DNA from: Ferrovibrio sp.
GTDB taxonomy: Bacteria; Pseudomonadota; Alphaproteobacteria; Ferrovibrionales; Ferrovibrionaceae
NCBI RefSeq assembly: GCF_002796975.1
Contig: NZ_PEKV01000004.1
Location: 153,197-217,196 of the forward strand
Length of the DNA: 64,000 nt
Reading direction: 5' to 3'
Positions within the stretch are counted from its first letter, which is position 1; every line of letters starts with the position of its first letter. The translations under genes were made by a program, and so were the position numbers. Under the pieces are notes generated by a model. That model was not told where the DNA came from and ran no database searches. It saw only the letters and a list, made by a program, of their open reading frames with translations. Shown in pieces: positions 38,437 through 47,473 of this stretch.

Positions 38437-39327
38437 TTACTCAACATTTTGGGCCTGCTCGCGCAAACGGTCGATCACCAGCTTCAGGTCGAGGCCAATA
38501 GCGGTGAGTCCGGCATCGAAAGCCTTGGAACAGAGCGTGTTGGCCTCGCGGTTGAATTCCTGCATCAGGAAGTCGAGCTTGCGGCCAACACCCTTGGCAT
38601 CGCCTTTCAGCAATCCTTGCGCGCTGGCGACATGCGCCCGCAGGCGATCCAGTTCCTCGCGCACATCCAGCCGCGTCACCTGCAGTGCCAGTTCCTGCGC
38701 CAGGCGCTCTTCCGCCACCGGCGGGTTCTGCGCCAGCAGTTCGGCCAACTGCGTCTGCAGACGCTTGCGCAGACCTTCCGGCCGCACGGCTTCCACCTCG
38801 CCGGCGCGCTTGGTCAGCGCAGCGATCTCATTGAACTGCCCGCCCAGCACCTCAGCCAGCTTGGCGCCTTCGGCATTGCGGCTCTGCACCAGCTTGTCGA
38901 GCGCCTCGACGAAACTCTGCTTCACTGCAGTTTCCAGCGTCTCGCGTGCGGCTTCGTCGTCGACCATGCCGACCGGCTCGACCACGCCGCGCACGGCCAG
39001 CAGGCCGTCCAGCCGCGGTGCGCCGACGCCACGCGCTTCCAGCCTGCCCGCCATCGCAAGCAACTGTTCGAGCAACGCCTCGTTCAGCCGATAACTCGGC
39101 GCGGCCTCTGCGCTTTCAGCCAGCTGCAGATTGAGATTGACGTTGCCGCGCACCAGTTTGGCCTGCGCAAGGCTGCGCAATTCAGCCTCGATGCTGTCGA
39201 AGCCCGGCGGCAGGCGGAAACGCAGTTCAAGGCCGCGGCCATTGACCGACTTGAGTTCCCAGATCCAGGCCTTGTTGCCGGCGCGTCCGTCGACGCGGGC
39301 GAAGCCAGTCATGCTGACAAGCGACAC
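38437..39327 (-). CDS. YicC family protein (putative endoribonuclease)
   Basis: A 296-residue protein with the YicC N-terminal block SMTGFARVDGRAG...WELKSVNGRGLELRFRLPPGF and the DUF1732 C-terminal block RLRAHVASAQGLLKGDAKGVGRKLDFLMQEFNREANTLCSKA. E. coli YicC has been described as an RNA endonuclease; that role is carried over by family only. It sits directly upstream of gmk and diverges from the SDR gene. Confidence 0.93.
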   Translation of the reverse strand: MSLVSMTGFARVDGRAGNKAWIWELKSVNGRGLELRFRLPPGFDSIEAELRSLAQAKLVRGNVNLNLQLAESAEAAPSYRLNEALLEQLLAMAGRLEARGVGAPRLDGLLAVRGVVEPVGMVDDEAARETLETAVKQSFVEALDKLVQSRNAEGAKLAEVLGGQFNEIAALTKRAGEVEAVRPEGLRKRLQTQLAELLAQNPPVAEERLAQELALQVTRLDVREELDRLRAHVASAQGLLKGDAKGVGRKLDFLMQEFNREANTLCSKAFDAGLTAIGLDLKLVIDRLREQAQNVE

Positions 39328-39395
39328 GATTCCCCCGAAAATGCTACGGTGCGCCGCACTATAGTGAAAAACGCTCAGGGGGTCGAGGCTACGTC

Positions 39396-40163
39396 ATGGG
39401 ACAGACAGAGCTTTCGGGAATCGTCATTACCGGCGCATCCAGCGGAATCGGCCAGGCGCTGGCCGAGCTTTACGCCCGCCCCGGCGTGCTGCTGGCGCTG
39501 ACCGGGCGCGATGCGACTCGTCTGGCTGCCGTCGCTGAAGCCTGCCGCCAGCGCGGCGCGACCGTGGAAGCGGAGACGGTGCCGGTCACCGACCAGGCTG
39601 CCATGCAGATCTTCATCGAAAAGATCGCGGCGAGATCGCGCCTCGACCTGGTGATTGCCAATGCCGGCGTCTCCGGCGGCTTCAAGGACTGGGACGCCTT
39701 CGATGCTTATGTCCGCTCGATCACCAGCGTGAATATCGACGGCGTGCTGAACACGGTAAACCCTGCGATCCCGGTCATGGTGCAGCAGCGCAGCGGCCAA
39801 ATCGCCATCGTCGCCTCGATTGCCGGCTTCCTCGCCATGCCGGGCGCCGTGCCCTATTCCGCCACCAAGCATTTCGCCCGCGCCTATGCCGAGGAACTGC
39901 GCGGCCGGCTGGCGCGCGAGGGCGTACGTGTCTCGGCGATCTGCCCAGGCTTCGTGACCACGCGCATGACTGCACGCAACAGATTCCCGATGCCCTTCCT
40001 GATGGACGAACAACGCGCCGCGCGCATCATTGCGGATGGACTGGTCAGGGATAAGGGCCGTATCGCCTTCCCCTGGCCGATGCTGGCGATGGTGCGGCTG
40101 CTCGGCCTGCTGCCCTATCCGCTGCTCGACTGGATCCTGCGCCGCAGCCCGGCCAAGAGCTGA
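39396..40163 (+). CDS. Short-chain dehydrogenase/reductase
   Basis: A 255-residue classical SDR. The cofactor motif TGASSGIG is at about 13-20, NAG in VIANAG, catalytic Ser in VASIAG and the YxxxK pair in YSATK. The C-terminus has a hydrophobic segment (WPMLAMVRLLGLLPYPLLDWIL) that may associate with membrane. The substrate cannot be read. It lies between yicC and mltG, convergent with the latter. Confidence 0.88.
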   Translation: MGQTELSGIVITGASSGIGQALAELYARPGVLLALTGRDATRLAAVAEACRQRGATVEAETVPVTDQAAMQIFIEKIAARSRLDLVIANAGVSGGFKDWDAFDAYVRSITSVNIDGVLNTVNPAIPVMVQQRSGQIAIVASIAGFLAMPGAVPYSATKHFARAYAEELRGRLAREGVRVSAICPGFVTTRMTARNRFPMPFLMDEQRAARIIADGLVRDKGRIAFPWPMLAMVRLLGLLPYPLLDWILRRSPAKS

Positions 40164-40171
40164 AGCCGCAG

Positions 40172-41149
40172 CTAGCGCCGCTGCGTCGCGCGATAGGCCG
40201 CCACATTCTTCAGATGCTCGTCGTAAGTGCGGGCAAAGACGTGCCCGCCCTTACCGTCGGCGACGAAATACAGGAAGTCGTGGCTTTCCGGCTGCAGCAC
40301 CGCGGCAATGCTGGCGCGGCCGGGATGATTGATCGGCGTCGGCGGCAGGCCATCGATGGTGTAGGTATTCCACGCGCTCGGCCGCGACAGGTCGCTCAAG
40401 GTCAGCGGCCGTTCCAGTACGCGCGCGCCGCCGGTGATGCCATAGGCCACCGTCGGATCGGCCTGCAGCTTCATGTTGCGCTTCAGGCGATTGAGATAGA
40501 CGCCAGCCACACGCGGACGCTCGGCCGGCACCGGCGTTTCAGCTTCCACGATGGAGGCCAGAATGACCGCCTGCTCCTGCGTGGCGATCGGCAGATTGCC
40601 GGCGCGTTTCGGCCATAGTTCGGCCAGCAGGTCTTCGCGCGCCTTGTGCATGCGCCCCACCATTTCGCCGCGGCTGTCGCCATAGACATAATGATAGGTC
40701 TCGGGCAGCAGGCTGCCTTCCGGTACCCGCACCGAGGGCCAGTTGCCGGTCATCACCTCAGCTGCTTCCACCAGCTTGCGGATCGTTACGGTCAATTCGC
40801 CCTCCGGCACGGTGACGCGCCGGATCAGCACCTTGCCGACGGCCAGCTTTTCCATCACCTGGCGCGGCGTCTCATGCGCTCCGAACTGGTATTCACCGGC
40901 CTTCAGCTTGCCGATCAGATCGTTTTCCCACACCGCCATATCGAACAGCCGGGCGTTGCTGATCACATGCGTTTCGGCCAGCTTCTGGGCGATGCCGTGC
41001 GTGCCGGTGCCGCGCGGGATCAGCAGCACGGTCTCCTGCTCCAGCGGACCGGCATGATCGATCCAGCTCTCGAACCATTCGTAGAGGCCGGTAAAGCTGA
41101 TGAGCAGCGCCAGCGCGATGACCGGCAGCTTACTCAAAAGTTTTTTCAT
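40172..41149 (-). CDS. mltG: Endolytic murein transglycosylase MltG
   Basis: Cleaves nascent peptidoglycan strands and may set their length. The 325-residue protein has one N-terminal helix (LPVIALALLISFTGLYEWF), a LysM-like region and the YceG catalytic domain with Glu202 in ASIVEAET, plus LQADPTVAYG and PTPINHPGRASI. It directly follows fabF (eight bases), the normal alphaproteobacterial order. Confidence 0.95.
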   Translation of the reverse strand: MKKLLSKLPVIALALLISFTGLYEWFESWIDHAGPLEQETVLLIPRGTGTHGIAQKLAETHVISNARLFDMAVWENDLIGKLKAGEYQFGAHETPRQVMEKLAVGKVLIRRVTVPEGELTVTIRKLVEAAEVMTGNWPSVRVPEGSLLPETYHYVYGDSRGEMVGRMHKAREDLLAELWPKRAGNLPIATQEQAVILASIVEAETPVPAERPRVAGVYLNRLKRNMKLQADPTVAYGITGGARVLERPLTLSDLSRPSAWNTYTIDGLPPTPINHPGRASIAAVLQPESHDFLYFVADGKGGHVFARTYDEHLKNVAAYRATQRR

Positions 41150-41157
41150 CGGGGACG

Positions 41158-42435
41158 TTAGGCGTCGTACCGCTTCAGCACGAGCGACGCATTGGTGCCG
41201 CCGAACCCGAAGGAATTCGACAGCGCCGCGCGGACATCGCGCTGCTTGGCCTTGTGCGGCACCAGGTCAAGACCGACAGCGACATCGCTGGGGTCATCCA
41301 GATTCAGCGTCGGCGGGCAGATGCCGGTCTTGATCGCCAACGTGGAGAAGATCGCTTCCACCGCACCGGCAGCACCGAGCAGGTGACCGATGGCCGACTT
41401 GGTCGACGACATCGACAGGTTGCCCATCGCATTGCCGAACAGGCGCTTCACGGCGCCGAGTTCGATCTCGTCGCCCAGCGGCGTCGAGGTGCCGTGCGCG
41501 TTGATGTAATCAATATCGCTCGGCTGCATGCCGGCACGCTTCAGCGCCATCTGCATGCAGCGGAACGCACCGTCGCCGCTCTCATGCGGTGCAGTGATGT
41601 GGTAGGCATCGCCCGACAGGCCATAGCCGACCACTTCGGCATAGATCTTGGCGCCGCGCGCCTTGGCATGCTCGAGTTCCTCGAGCACGACAACGCCGGC
41701 ACCCTCGCCCATCACAAAGCCATCGCGGCCCTTGTCCCAGGGGCGCGAGCCCTTGGTCGGATTGTCGTTGAAGCCGGTGGAGAGTGCACGCGAGGCGCAG
41801 AAGCCGGCCACGCCGAGCGGGCCGATAGTGGCTTCGGCACCGCCGGCCACCATCACATCGGCATCATCGAGCATAATCAGCCGGGCTGCATCGCCGATGG
41901 CATGCGCGCCGGTCGAACAGGCCGTCACCACTGCGTGGTTCGGCCCCTTGAAGCCATATTCGATCGAGACATGGCCAGATACCAGGTTGATCAGGCGGCC
42001 CGGCACAAAGAACGGGCTGATGCGGCGGGGGCCTTTTTCCTTGAGCAGGAGCGCCGCTTCCTCGATGCCGTTGAGGCCGCCGATGCCGGAACCGATCAGC
42101 ACGCCAGTACGGCAGCGCTGCTCTTCATCGGCCGGCACCCAACCGGAATCCTTCACCGCCTGCTTGGCTGCTGCCAGCCCGAAAACGATGAAATCGTCGA
42201 CGCGCTTGCGGTCCTTCGCCTCCATCCATTCGTCGGGATCGAAGGCATCGGCACGATCAGGGAAGTCCGCCTTGAGCGGAACCTGACCGGCGATCTTCGC
42301 GGACATCTCGGAAGCATCGAAACGGGTGATCGGGCCGAGGCCGGATTCACCGTTGATCAGACGCTGCCAAGTTGCCTCTACGCCGCAGGCGAGTGGCGTG
42401 ACCAGGCCGAGGCCGGTGACGACGACACGACGCAT
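41158..42435 (-). CDS. fabF: 3-oxoacyl-ACP synthase II
   Basis: Elongating condensing enzyme of fatty-acid synthesis. The 425-residue protein has the active-site Cys in ACSTGAHAIGDA and the two histidines in NAHGTSTPLGD and AIGHLLGAAGAVE. ATG 42435 (MRRVVVTGLGLVTPL) follows an AAAGG site and replaces the slightly longer GTG/ATG frame. Downstream of acpP, upstream of mltG. Confidence 0.97.
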   Translation of the reverse strand: MRRVVVTGLGLVTPLACGVEATWQRLINGESGLGPITRFDASEMSAKIAGQVPLKADFPDRADAFDPDEWMEAKDRKRVDDFIVFGLAAAKQAVKDSGWVPADEEQRCRTGVLIGSGIGGLNGIEEAALLLKEKGPRRISPFFVPGRLINLVSGHVSIEYGFKGPNHAVVTACSTGAHAIGDAARLIMLDDADVMVAGGAEATIGPLGVAGFCASRALSTGFNDNPTKGSRPWDKGRDGFVMGEGAGVVVLEELEHAKARGAKIYAEVVGYGLSGDAYHITAPHESGDGAFRCMQMALKRAGMQPSDIDYINAHGTSTPLGDEIELGAVKRLFGNAMGNLSMSSTKSAIGHLLGAAGAVEAIFSTLAIKTGICPPTLNLDDPSDVAVGLDLVPHKAKQRDVRAALSNSFGFGGTNASLVLKRYDA

Positions 42436-42492
42436 AGCGGTACCTTTCGTGACCAAACGGAAAAAGCTGGGATCGCGAGCGGCGTCAGCCGA

Positions 42493-42732
42493 TTACGACG
42501 CCGAACGCTCCTTGATGAAGTCGATCGCGTCCTTGACGGTCAGGATCTTCTCGGCCGCATCGTCCGGGATTTCGACGCCGAACTCTTCTTCGAACGCCAT
42601 CACCAGTTCGACCGTATCCAGGCTGTCCGCGCCCAGGTCATCGATGAAGCTTGCAGCTTCGGTGACCTTCTCTTCTTCGACGCCGAGATGCTCGACGACA
42701 ATCTTCTTAACGCGCTCAGCAATGTCGCTCAT
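42493..42732 (-). CDS. acpP: Acyl carrier protein
   Basis: A 79-residue acidic carrier. Ser37 in [10 protein letters not shown] accepts the phosphopantetheine arm. It shuttles acyl chains among FabD, FabG and FabF, whose genes flank it. A 140-base gap upstream suggests a separate promoter for high expression. Confidence 0.98.
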   Translation of the reverse strand: MSDIAERVKKIVVEHLGVEEEKVTEAASFIDDLGADSLDTVELVMAFEEEFGVEIPDDAAEKILTVKDAIDFIKERSAS

Positions 42733-42790
42733 TTCATAAATCCCTGTGGTTGTGACTGCCTGCGCCAGCCGTTAAAGCGGCGACCGGCAG

Positions 42791-42853
42791 GTGGGGCTCC
42801 TGTAGCATAGAAACCCCACGCTTCCAAGCCGTTCCAGACCATCCGGAACGGCT
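42791..42853. repeat. Inverted repeats in the fabG-acpP gap
   Basis: Two hairpins: GTGGGG/CCCCAC (42791-42819) and AGCCGTTCC/GGAACGGCT (42827-42853). Neither is followed by a clear T-run, so attenuation or mRNA processing is as likely as termination. Confidence 0.45.
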
Positions 42854-42872
42854 GATTCGGTGCCAGATTTCC

Positions 42873-43613
42873 TTAGGAAATCATGGCCATACCGCCGTTA
42901 ACATGCAAGGTCTGTCCGGTCACGTAGGCCGCTTCCTCCGAGGCGAGATAAAGCACGGCCGCAGCGATTTCCGAGCTCTGGCCGAGTCGACCGGCCGGAA
43001 TCTTCTGCGAAATCATTTCCTTCTGCTGATCGGTCAGCACATCGGTCATGGCGGTCTGGATGAAGCCGGGGGCGACGCAATTGGCGGTGATGTTGCGCGA
43101 GGCCACTTCCTGGGCCAGCGACTTGGTCATGCCGGTCAGGCCGGCCTTGGCGGCGGCATAGTTGAGCTGGCCCGGATTGCCGGTCGCGCCCACCACGGAG
43201 GTGATGGAAATGATGCGGCCCCAGCGACGCTTCATCATGCCCCTCAGCGAAGCGCGGGCGAGCCGGAAAGCGGCGCTGAGGTTGACGTCCAGCACGGTCT
43301 GCCAGTCCTCATCCTTCATGCGCATGGCGAGCCCGTCGCGGGTGATGCCGGCATTGTTGACGAGGATGTCCACCTGGCCCATGGCGGCCTCGGCCTTGCC
43401 GATCAGGCCGTTCACGGCTTCGGCGTCGGCCAGGTTGCAGGGCACGACATGCGCGCGGCTGCCCAGCTTGCCAGCCAGTTCCTGCAGCACGGCTTCGCGG
43501 GTGCCCGACAGCGCCACGGTGGCGCCCTGCTTGTGCAGGGCTTCGGCGACGGCACCGCCGATACCGCCGGTGGCGCCGGTGACGAGAGCGAATTTGCCGG
43601 TCAGGTCGAACAT
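42873..43613 (-). CDS. fabG: 3-oxoacyl-ACP reductase
   Basis: NADPH-dependent ketoreductase of fatty-acid elongation. The 246-residue SDR has TGATGGIG near residue 14, NNAGITRDGLAMRMKDEDW, catalytic Ser in ITSVVGATG, YxxxK in NYAAAK, and the FabG-type end YVTGQTLHVNGGMAM. Between fabD and acpP. Confidence 0.97.
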   Translation of the reverse strand: MFDLTGKFALVTGATGGIGGAVAEALHKQGATVALSGTREAVLQELAGKLGSRAHVVPCNLADAEAVNGLIGKAEAAMGQVDILVNNAGITRDGLAMRMKDEDWQTVLDVNLSAAFRLARASLRGMMKRRWGRIISITSVVGATGNPGQLNYAAAKAGLTGMTKSLAQEVASRNITANCVAPGFIQTAMTDVLTDQQKEMISQKIPAGRLGQSSEIAAAVLYLASEEAAYVTGQTLHVNGGMAMIS

Positions 43614-43643
43614 GTGCGTTTTCCTATCTCAGAGACCCAAGTT

Positions 43644-44585
43644 TCAGAGAGACCAGGCCCAGGCTTCCAGCTCGGCCGGCGTGTTGATGCTGAGCGGTTC
43701 GATTTCCTTGTCGATGCGCTTGACCAGGCCGGCCAGCACCTTGCCCGAGCCAAGCTCGACCACCTGCGCCACACCCTGACTTTTCAACCACTGCACGCCT
43801 TCGCGCCAGCGCACCAGACCAGTCACCTGCTGCACCAACAGCTTCTTGATGTCATCGGGGTTGGACTCGCCCCTAGCCGTAACATTGGAAACCACCGGCA
43901 GTTTCGGCGCAGTCATCGCCACATTCGCCAGCGCCTCGGCCATCGCGTCGGCCGCCGGCTGCATCATCGCGCAATGGAACGGCGCGCTGACCGGCAGCAG
44001 CATACCGCGCTTCACGCCCTTGGTCTTGGAAACCTCGATGGCACGCTCGACAGCCGACTTCTGACCCGAGATCACCACCTGGCCGCCGCCATTGTCGTTG
44101 GCGCAGCCCAGAATTTCACCCTGCGCGGCCTCGGCCACCACCTGTTGCGCCAGCTCAAGTTCGGCGCCCAGCAAAGCAGCCATCGCGCCGGTACCCACCG
44201 GCACGGCCTTCTGCATCGACTGGCCGCGCAGCTTCAGCAGGCGCGCGGTGTCGCCCACGCTGAGCGCGCCCATGGCGCAGAGCGCGGAATATTCACCCAG
44301 CGAATGACCGGCGGCATATGCGCCCTTGGCGGCGAGATCGACGCCGAACTCTTTCTCGGCCACACGCACCACCGCCATGCTGGCGGCCATCAGTGCGGGC
44401 TGAGCATTCTCGGTCAGCGTAAGATCGGCTTCCGGCCCTTCGAACATCAGCTTGGACAGCTTCTCCGACAACGCGTCGTCCACTTCCTCGAATAGCTGGC
44501 GGGCCGTGGCGAAAGCCTCGGCAAGATCCTTGCCCATGCCGACGGCCTGGCTGCCCTGGCCGGGGAACAAGAACGCACGGCTCAT
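43644..44585 (-). CDS. fabD: Malonyl-CoA:ACP transacylase
   Basis: Loads malonyl groups onto acyl carrier protein. The 313-residue protein has LFPGQGSQAVGMGK, the nucleophile Ser in AAGHSLGEYSALCA and the partner His in VSAPFHCAMM. ATG 44585 (MSRAFLFPGQG) has AGGAG upstream. It heads the fabD-fabG-acpP-fabF-mltG cluster. Confidence 0.97.
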   Translation of the reverse strand: MSRAFLFPGQGSQAVGMGKDLAEAFATARQLFEEVDDALSEKLSKLMFEGPEADLTLTENAQPALMAASMAVVRVAEKEFGVDLAAKGAYAAGHSLGEYSALCAMGALSVGDTARLLKLRGQSMQKAVPVGTGAMAALLGAELELAQQVVAEAAQGEILGCANDNGGGQVVISGQKSAVERAIEVSKTKGVKRGMLLPVSAPFHCAMMQPAADAMAEALANVAMTAPKLPVVSNVTARGESNPDDIKKLLVQQVTGLVRWREGVQWLKSQGVAQVVELGSGKVLAGLVKRIDKEIEPLSINTPAELEAWAWSL

Positions 44586-44691
44586 GATGGAAGACTCCTG
44601 CTGGTGGGACCGTAGAGAGGAATAACGCCGAAACAGCGGCGAAAAGCCGCGCAAGTCATAAGGCCCGGCCCAATGGTGTCAAGCGTCGGCG

Positions 44692-46284
44692 TCAGGCCGA
44701 CCACGCCAGCGCCCGATCATAAGCCATTGAAATGTCTTGACTTGACGGTCGATGCCAGCGGGCGGCGACATACTGGTCTGGGCGCAGAAGATAGGCGCTG
44801 CCCGGCACGGCACCGTAGCGCTGGGCGGCCACACCGTCGGCCGGCAGCCGACGGAGGGCGATACGCTCCGGTAGCGCCGGGGGCAGATCTGCCCCAAGGC
44901 CGGACTCTGGGCCGAAAGCCAGCAATGTGAAACCGTCGCTGCACTGGCCGAGCAGCCAGACTCCCCCGCCCAGAGGCGCGTCGATGGCCGGCGCGCCCGG
45001 CGGCGGCCCAGCCTCGAAGGTATCGCGATCCGGGGTCGACAGTGGCGTGTCGCGGTAGCTGCTCGGCAATGAAAGCCGGCCCGAATTCACCAGCCGGCGC
45101 GCAAAAGGATACTCGGCAGCGAGATCGAGCACGGCATCGCGCAGCGCCTTTGCCGTCGTGCCCTTGGGCGAGATGAAATCGGTGCTGCGCGTGGAATTCA
45201 GGATGTTTTCATCCGCCGCCGCGCTGCGTTCGCTGTCGTAGGTATCGAGCAGCGCATCGGGCGCTTCGTCGCGCAGCACATGCGCCAGCTTCCAGGCGAG
45301 GTTGTCGGCATCCTGCACGCCGGAATTGGCGCCGCGCGCGCCAAACGGCGAGACCTGATGCGCAGAGTCGCCAATGAAGATCACGCGGCCGTGGCGGAAG
45401 CGTTCCAGTCGACGGCACTGGAAAGTATAGATACTGACCCATTCCAGTTCGAACTTCGTGTCCTTGCCCAGCATTGCCTGCAGGCGCGGAATCACGTGTT
45501 CCGGTTGGCGTTCGGCCTCCGGATCGGCCTGCCAGCCGAGTTGAAGATCGATACGCCAGACATCGTCTGGCTGGCTGTGCAGCAGCGCCGAACCGCCGCT
45601 ATGAAACGGCGGGTCGAACCAGAACCAGCGTTCGACCGGGAAGTCAGCTTTCATCTTCACATCGGCAATGAGAAAGCGGTCTTCGAAGACCTGTCCCTTG
45701 AAATCCAGGCCGAGCTTGCGACGGATGGTGGAGCGCGCACCGTCAGCCGCCAGCACATGATCAGCCAGCAAGGTGTAGTCGCCATCCGGTGTCGTCACCG
45801 TGAGGCGGACATTGTCGTTGCCGGGAATGACATCGCTGACGCGATGCTTCCAGCGCAGTTCGATCAGCGGCTGCTGGCGCGCCGCTTCGACCAGATAAAG
45901 CTCGGCATAATATTGCTGCAGATTGATGAAGGCGGGGAACTGGTGACCGCTGTCGGGCAGCAGGTCGAAGCTGTAGCGCTGGTGATCGCCGTGAAACACC
46001 TTGCCGAGTCGCCAGGTGACGCCCTTGGCCAGCATGCGCCCGCCCACCCCCAGCCGGTCCCAGATCTCCAGCGTACGTTTGGCGTAGCAGATCGCCCGGC
46101 TTCCCACACTGACGCTGTCTTCCTCGTCCAGCAGGATACAGCCGATGCCCTGACGGGCCAGATCCAGCGCCATGGTCAGGCCGACCGGACCGCCGCCGAC
46201 GATGGCGACACGGCAGGTTTCGGTGCCGCCGGGTCCGGTTCGGAGCGGCGCATAGCCAAAGGACGGCGCGGCAAAACCCGTCAT
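44692..46284 (-). CDS. FAD-dependent aromatic-type monooxygenase
   Basis: A 530-residue flavoprotein of the PHBH/MhpA group. The dinucleotide motif VAIVGGGPVGL is at about 26-36, the DG motif in LAADGARSTIRR and the GD motif in IFIGDSAHQVSPFGARGANSGVQDADNLAWKL. A thioredoxin-fold-like C-terminal part (about 440-530) is typical of the longer phenol-hydroxylase members. The substrate is not clear; no ring-cleavage genes lie nearby. It is on the same strand as the fab cluster but 106 bases away. Confidence 0.85.
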   Translation of the reverse strand: MTGFAAPSFGYAPLRTGPGGTETCRVAIVGGGPVGLTMALDLARQGIGCILLDEEDSVSVGSRAICYAKRTLEIWDRLGVGGRMLAKGVTWRLGKVFHGDHQRYSFDLLPDSGHQFPAFINLQQYYAELYLVEAARQQPLIELRWKHRVSDVIPGNDNVRLTVTTPDGDYTLLADHVLAADGARSTIRRKLGLDFKGQVFEDRFLIADVKMKADFPVERWFWFDPPFHSGGSALLHSQPDDVWRIDLQLGWQADPEAERQPEHVIPRLQAMLGKDTKFELEWVSIYTFQCRRLERFRHGRVIFIGDSAHQVSPFGARGANSGVQDADNLAWKLAHVLRDEAPDALLDTYDSERSAAADENILNSTRSTDFISPKGTTAKALRDAVLDLAAEYPFARRLVNSGRLSLPSSYRDTPLSTPDRDTFEAGPPPGAPAIDAPLGGGVWLLGQCSDGFTLLAFGPESGLGADLPPALPERIALRRLPADGVAAQRYGAVPGSAYLLRPDQYVAARWHRPSSQDISMAYDRALAWSA

Positions 46285-46396
46285 ATACCCTCCCCGCAGG
46301 CCCTATTTCGTTTCATTTGAAACCAATTTAGCGGCAAAGCCGGAGGCATTACAGTTTTTTAACCCCAAATTCAGCCCCGTTAACCAAGCTCTGCTC

Positions 46397-46424
46397 TTGT
46401 CTGTCCGGTCCGTTTCGCTAAACT
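46397..46424 (+). promoter_or_regulatory. Possible promoter of the 59-residue protein
   Basis: TTGTCT (46397-46402), 16 bases, TAAACT (46419-46424), 35 bases before ATG 46460. The match is moderate. I saw no sigma-28 or sigma-54 consensus. Confidence 0.35.
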
Positions 46425-46459
46425 GGCCGCAGGAAGAATTCCTGGAGCAGTATTCCATC

Positions 46460-46639
46460 ATGGAAGTTTCTGGCGTTAAACAGCAGATGGCATTCGCGGG
46501 GCTTCGCTCCGCACAGTCTGCGCAGCTGAATGTACTGCAGGCTGTCAGTGCTGGCCTGGAGAACGTGAAGGCGATCCAGTCGGTCGCCTCGGCGCCGGTC
46601 CCGCCGGGCAGCGGCAAGCTGCTCGACATCAAGGTCTGA
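46460..46639 (+). CDS. Small YjfB-like putative motility protein
   Basis: A 59-residue protein, MEVSGVKQQM...LRSAQSAQLNVLQ...ENVKAIQ then PVPPGSGKLLDIKV. The helical Gln/Ala-rich body and the Gly-x-Leu-hydrophobic-Asp-hydrophobic ending resemble the YjfB-like small proteins annotated as putative motility factors. The neighbouring flaF and flbT support a flagellar link, by inference. ATG 46460 is preferred over TTG 46397, which lies in the promoter-like sequence. Confidence 0.65.
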   Translation: MEVSGVKQQMAFAGLRSAQSAQLNVLQAVSAGLENVKAIQSVASAPVPPGSGKLLDIKV

Positions 46640-46660
46640 ACACACACCACCGCAGATACG

Positions 46661-46687
46661 AAAAAACCGGCCACTGGCCGGTTTTTT
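46661..46687. terminator. Bidirectional terminator
   Basis: AAAAAACCGGCCA, CTGGCCGG and TTTTTT form a symmetric hairpin with T-runs on both strands, serving the two small convergent genes on either side. Confidence 0.88.
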
Positions 46688-46730
46688 GTTGCCCGGCCGC
46701 CGTTTCGCGGGCCGGACTGAATCCTTGGGA

Positions 46731-46955
46731 TTACTTCCTAGTGTCGAAGGCGCCCGAACGGATGGTATCGGGCAGCTTTTCCAAGCCATGCGCGGTGACG
46801 GCCTTGCCGAACAGGGAGGTCAGTTCCGCCAGCGCCATGCTCATCGCGATTGCGGCGACAATTTCACGGCTCACGCCGCCATTGACGAGAGCTTCCCAGG
46901 TCGCGACGAAGGACTCGCGCGTAACCTTGCTCTGCTCTTCTTCGTTCATCGCCAT
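46731..46955 (-). CDS. Small uncharacterised protein in the flagellar group
   Basis: A 74-residue, mostly helical protein (NEEEQSKVTRESFVATWEAL, then IVAAIAMSMALAELTSLFG). No membrane helix is certain; the AIAMSMALAEL stretch is amphipathic to hydrophobic. A good ribosome-binding site (AAGGGGGAT) precedes ATG 46955 and a bidirectional terminator follows, so it is very likely real. It lies 155 bases downstream of flaF on the same strand. Function unknown. Confidence 0.7.
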   Translation of the reverse strand: MAMNEEEQSKVTRESFVATWEALVNGGVSREIVAAIAMSMALAELTSLFGKAVTAHGLEKLPDTIRSGAFDTRK

Positions 46956-47110
46956 GGGTATCCCCCTTGTTCTGCGAATCGGTCGTTTCGAACCACCGTC
47001 TTGGTCGCATATTAAGGTTTATCGAAGGTAAATACGTCCGGCCGGTGGCGAAGACCGGCCCGAATACTAGCACGAATTACGCCCCGGCTAGCCCGAAACC
47101 GCGGTCGGAC

Positions 47111-47473
47111 TTACCGCAGGCCGTCCATGATATTGCGGTTGATGTCGATCAGCGGGCCGAGATCGGTCGCCTGGCCCAGGCTGATCCGATCCGTATGCTT
47201 ATTGACGAAGAGGCAGATGTTGATGAGCGAGACCTTGGTCTCCTTCGGCAACAGGTTGGCCTCGTCCAGCACTTCCGGCATCAGGTGATTCCAGACGTCG
47301 CGGTTCCAGCCGATCGCCGAAGCGATCTTGGCGACGTCAGCCGGATTCTTGCTCTGCATCAACGAGCGGACGTCCATCAGCGCGCGCGTCACCGAAGAGA
47401 ACAGCCGGTATTCCAGCTGCCTCGGCGATTCAAGGGCGTTCTGCGCTGTCAGATACGGGTTTCTTCCCGACAT
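47111..47473 (-). CDS. flaF: Flagellar biosynthesis regulator FlaF
   Basis: In Caulobacter FlaF is needed for flagellin translation or secretion and opposes FlbT. The 120-residue protein has the family layout: NPYLTAQNALESPRQLEYRLFSSVTRAL near the start, WNRDVWNHLMPEVLDEANLLP in the middle and ISLGQATDLGPLIDINRNIMDGL at the end. It overlaps flbT by 44 bases. Confidence 0.93.
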   Translation of the reverse strand: MSGRNPYLTAQNALESPRQLEYRLFSSVTRALMDVRSLMQSKNPADVAKIASAIGWNRDVWNHLMPEVLDEANLLPKETKVSLINICLFVNKHTDRISLGQATDLGPLIDINRNIMDGLR

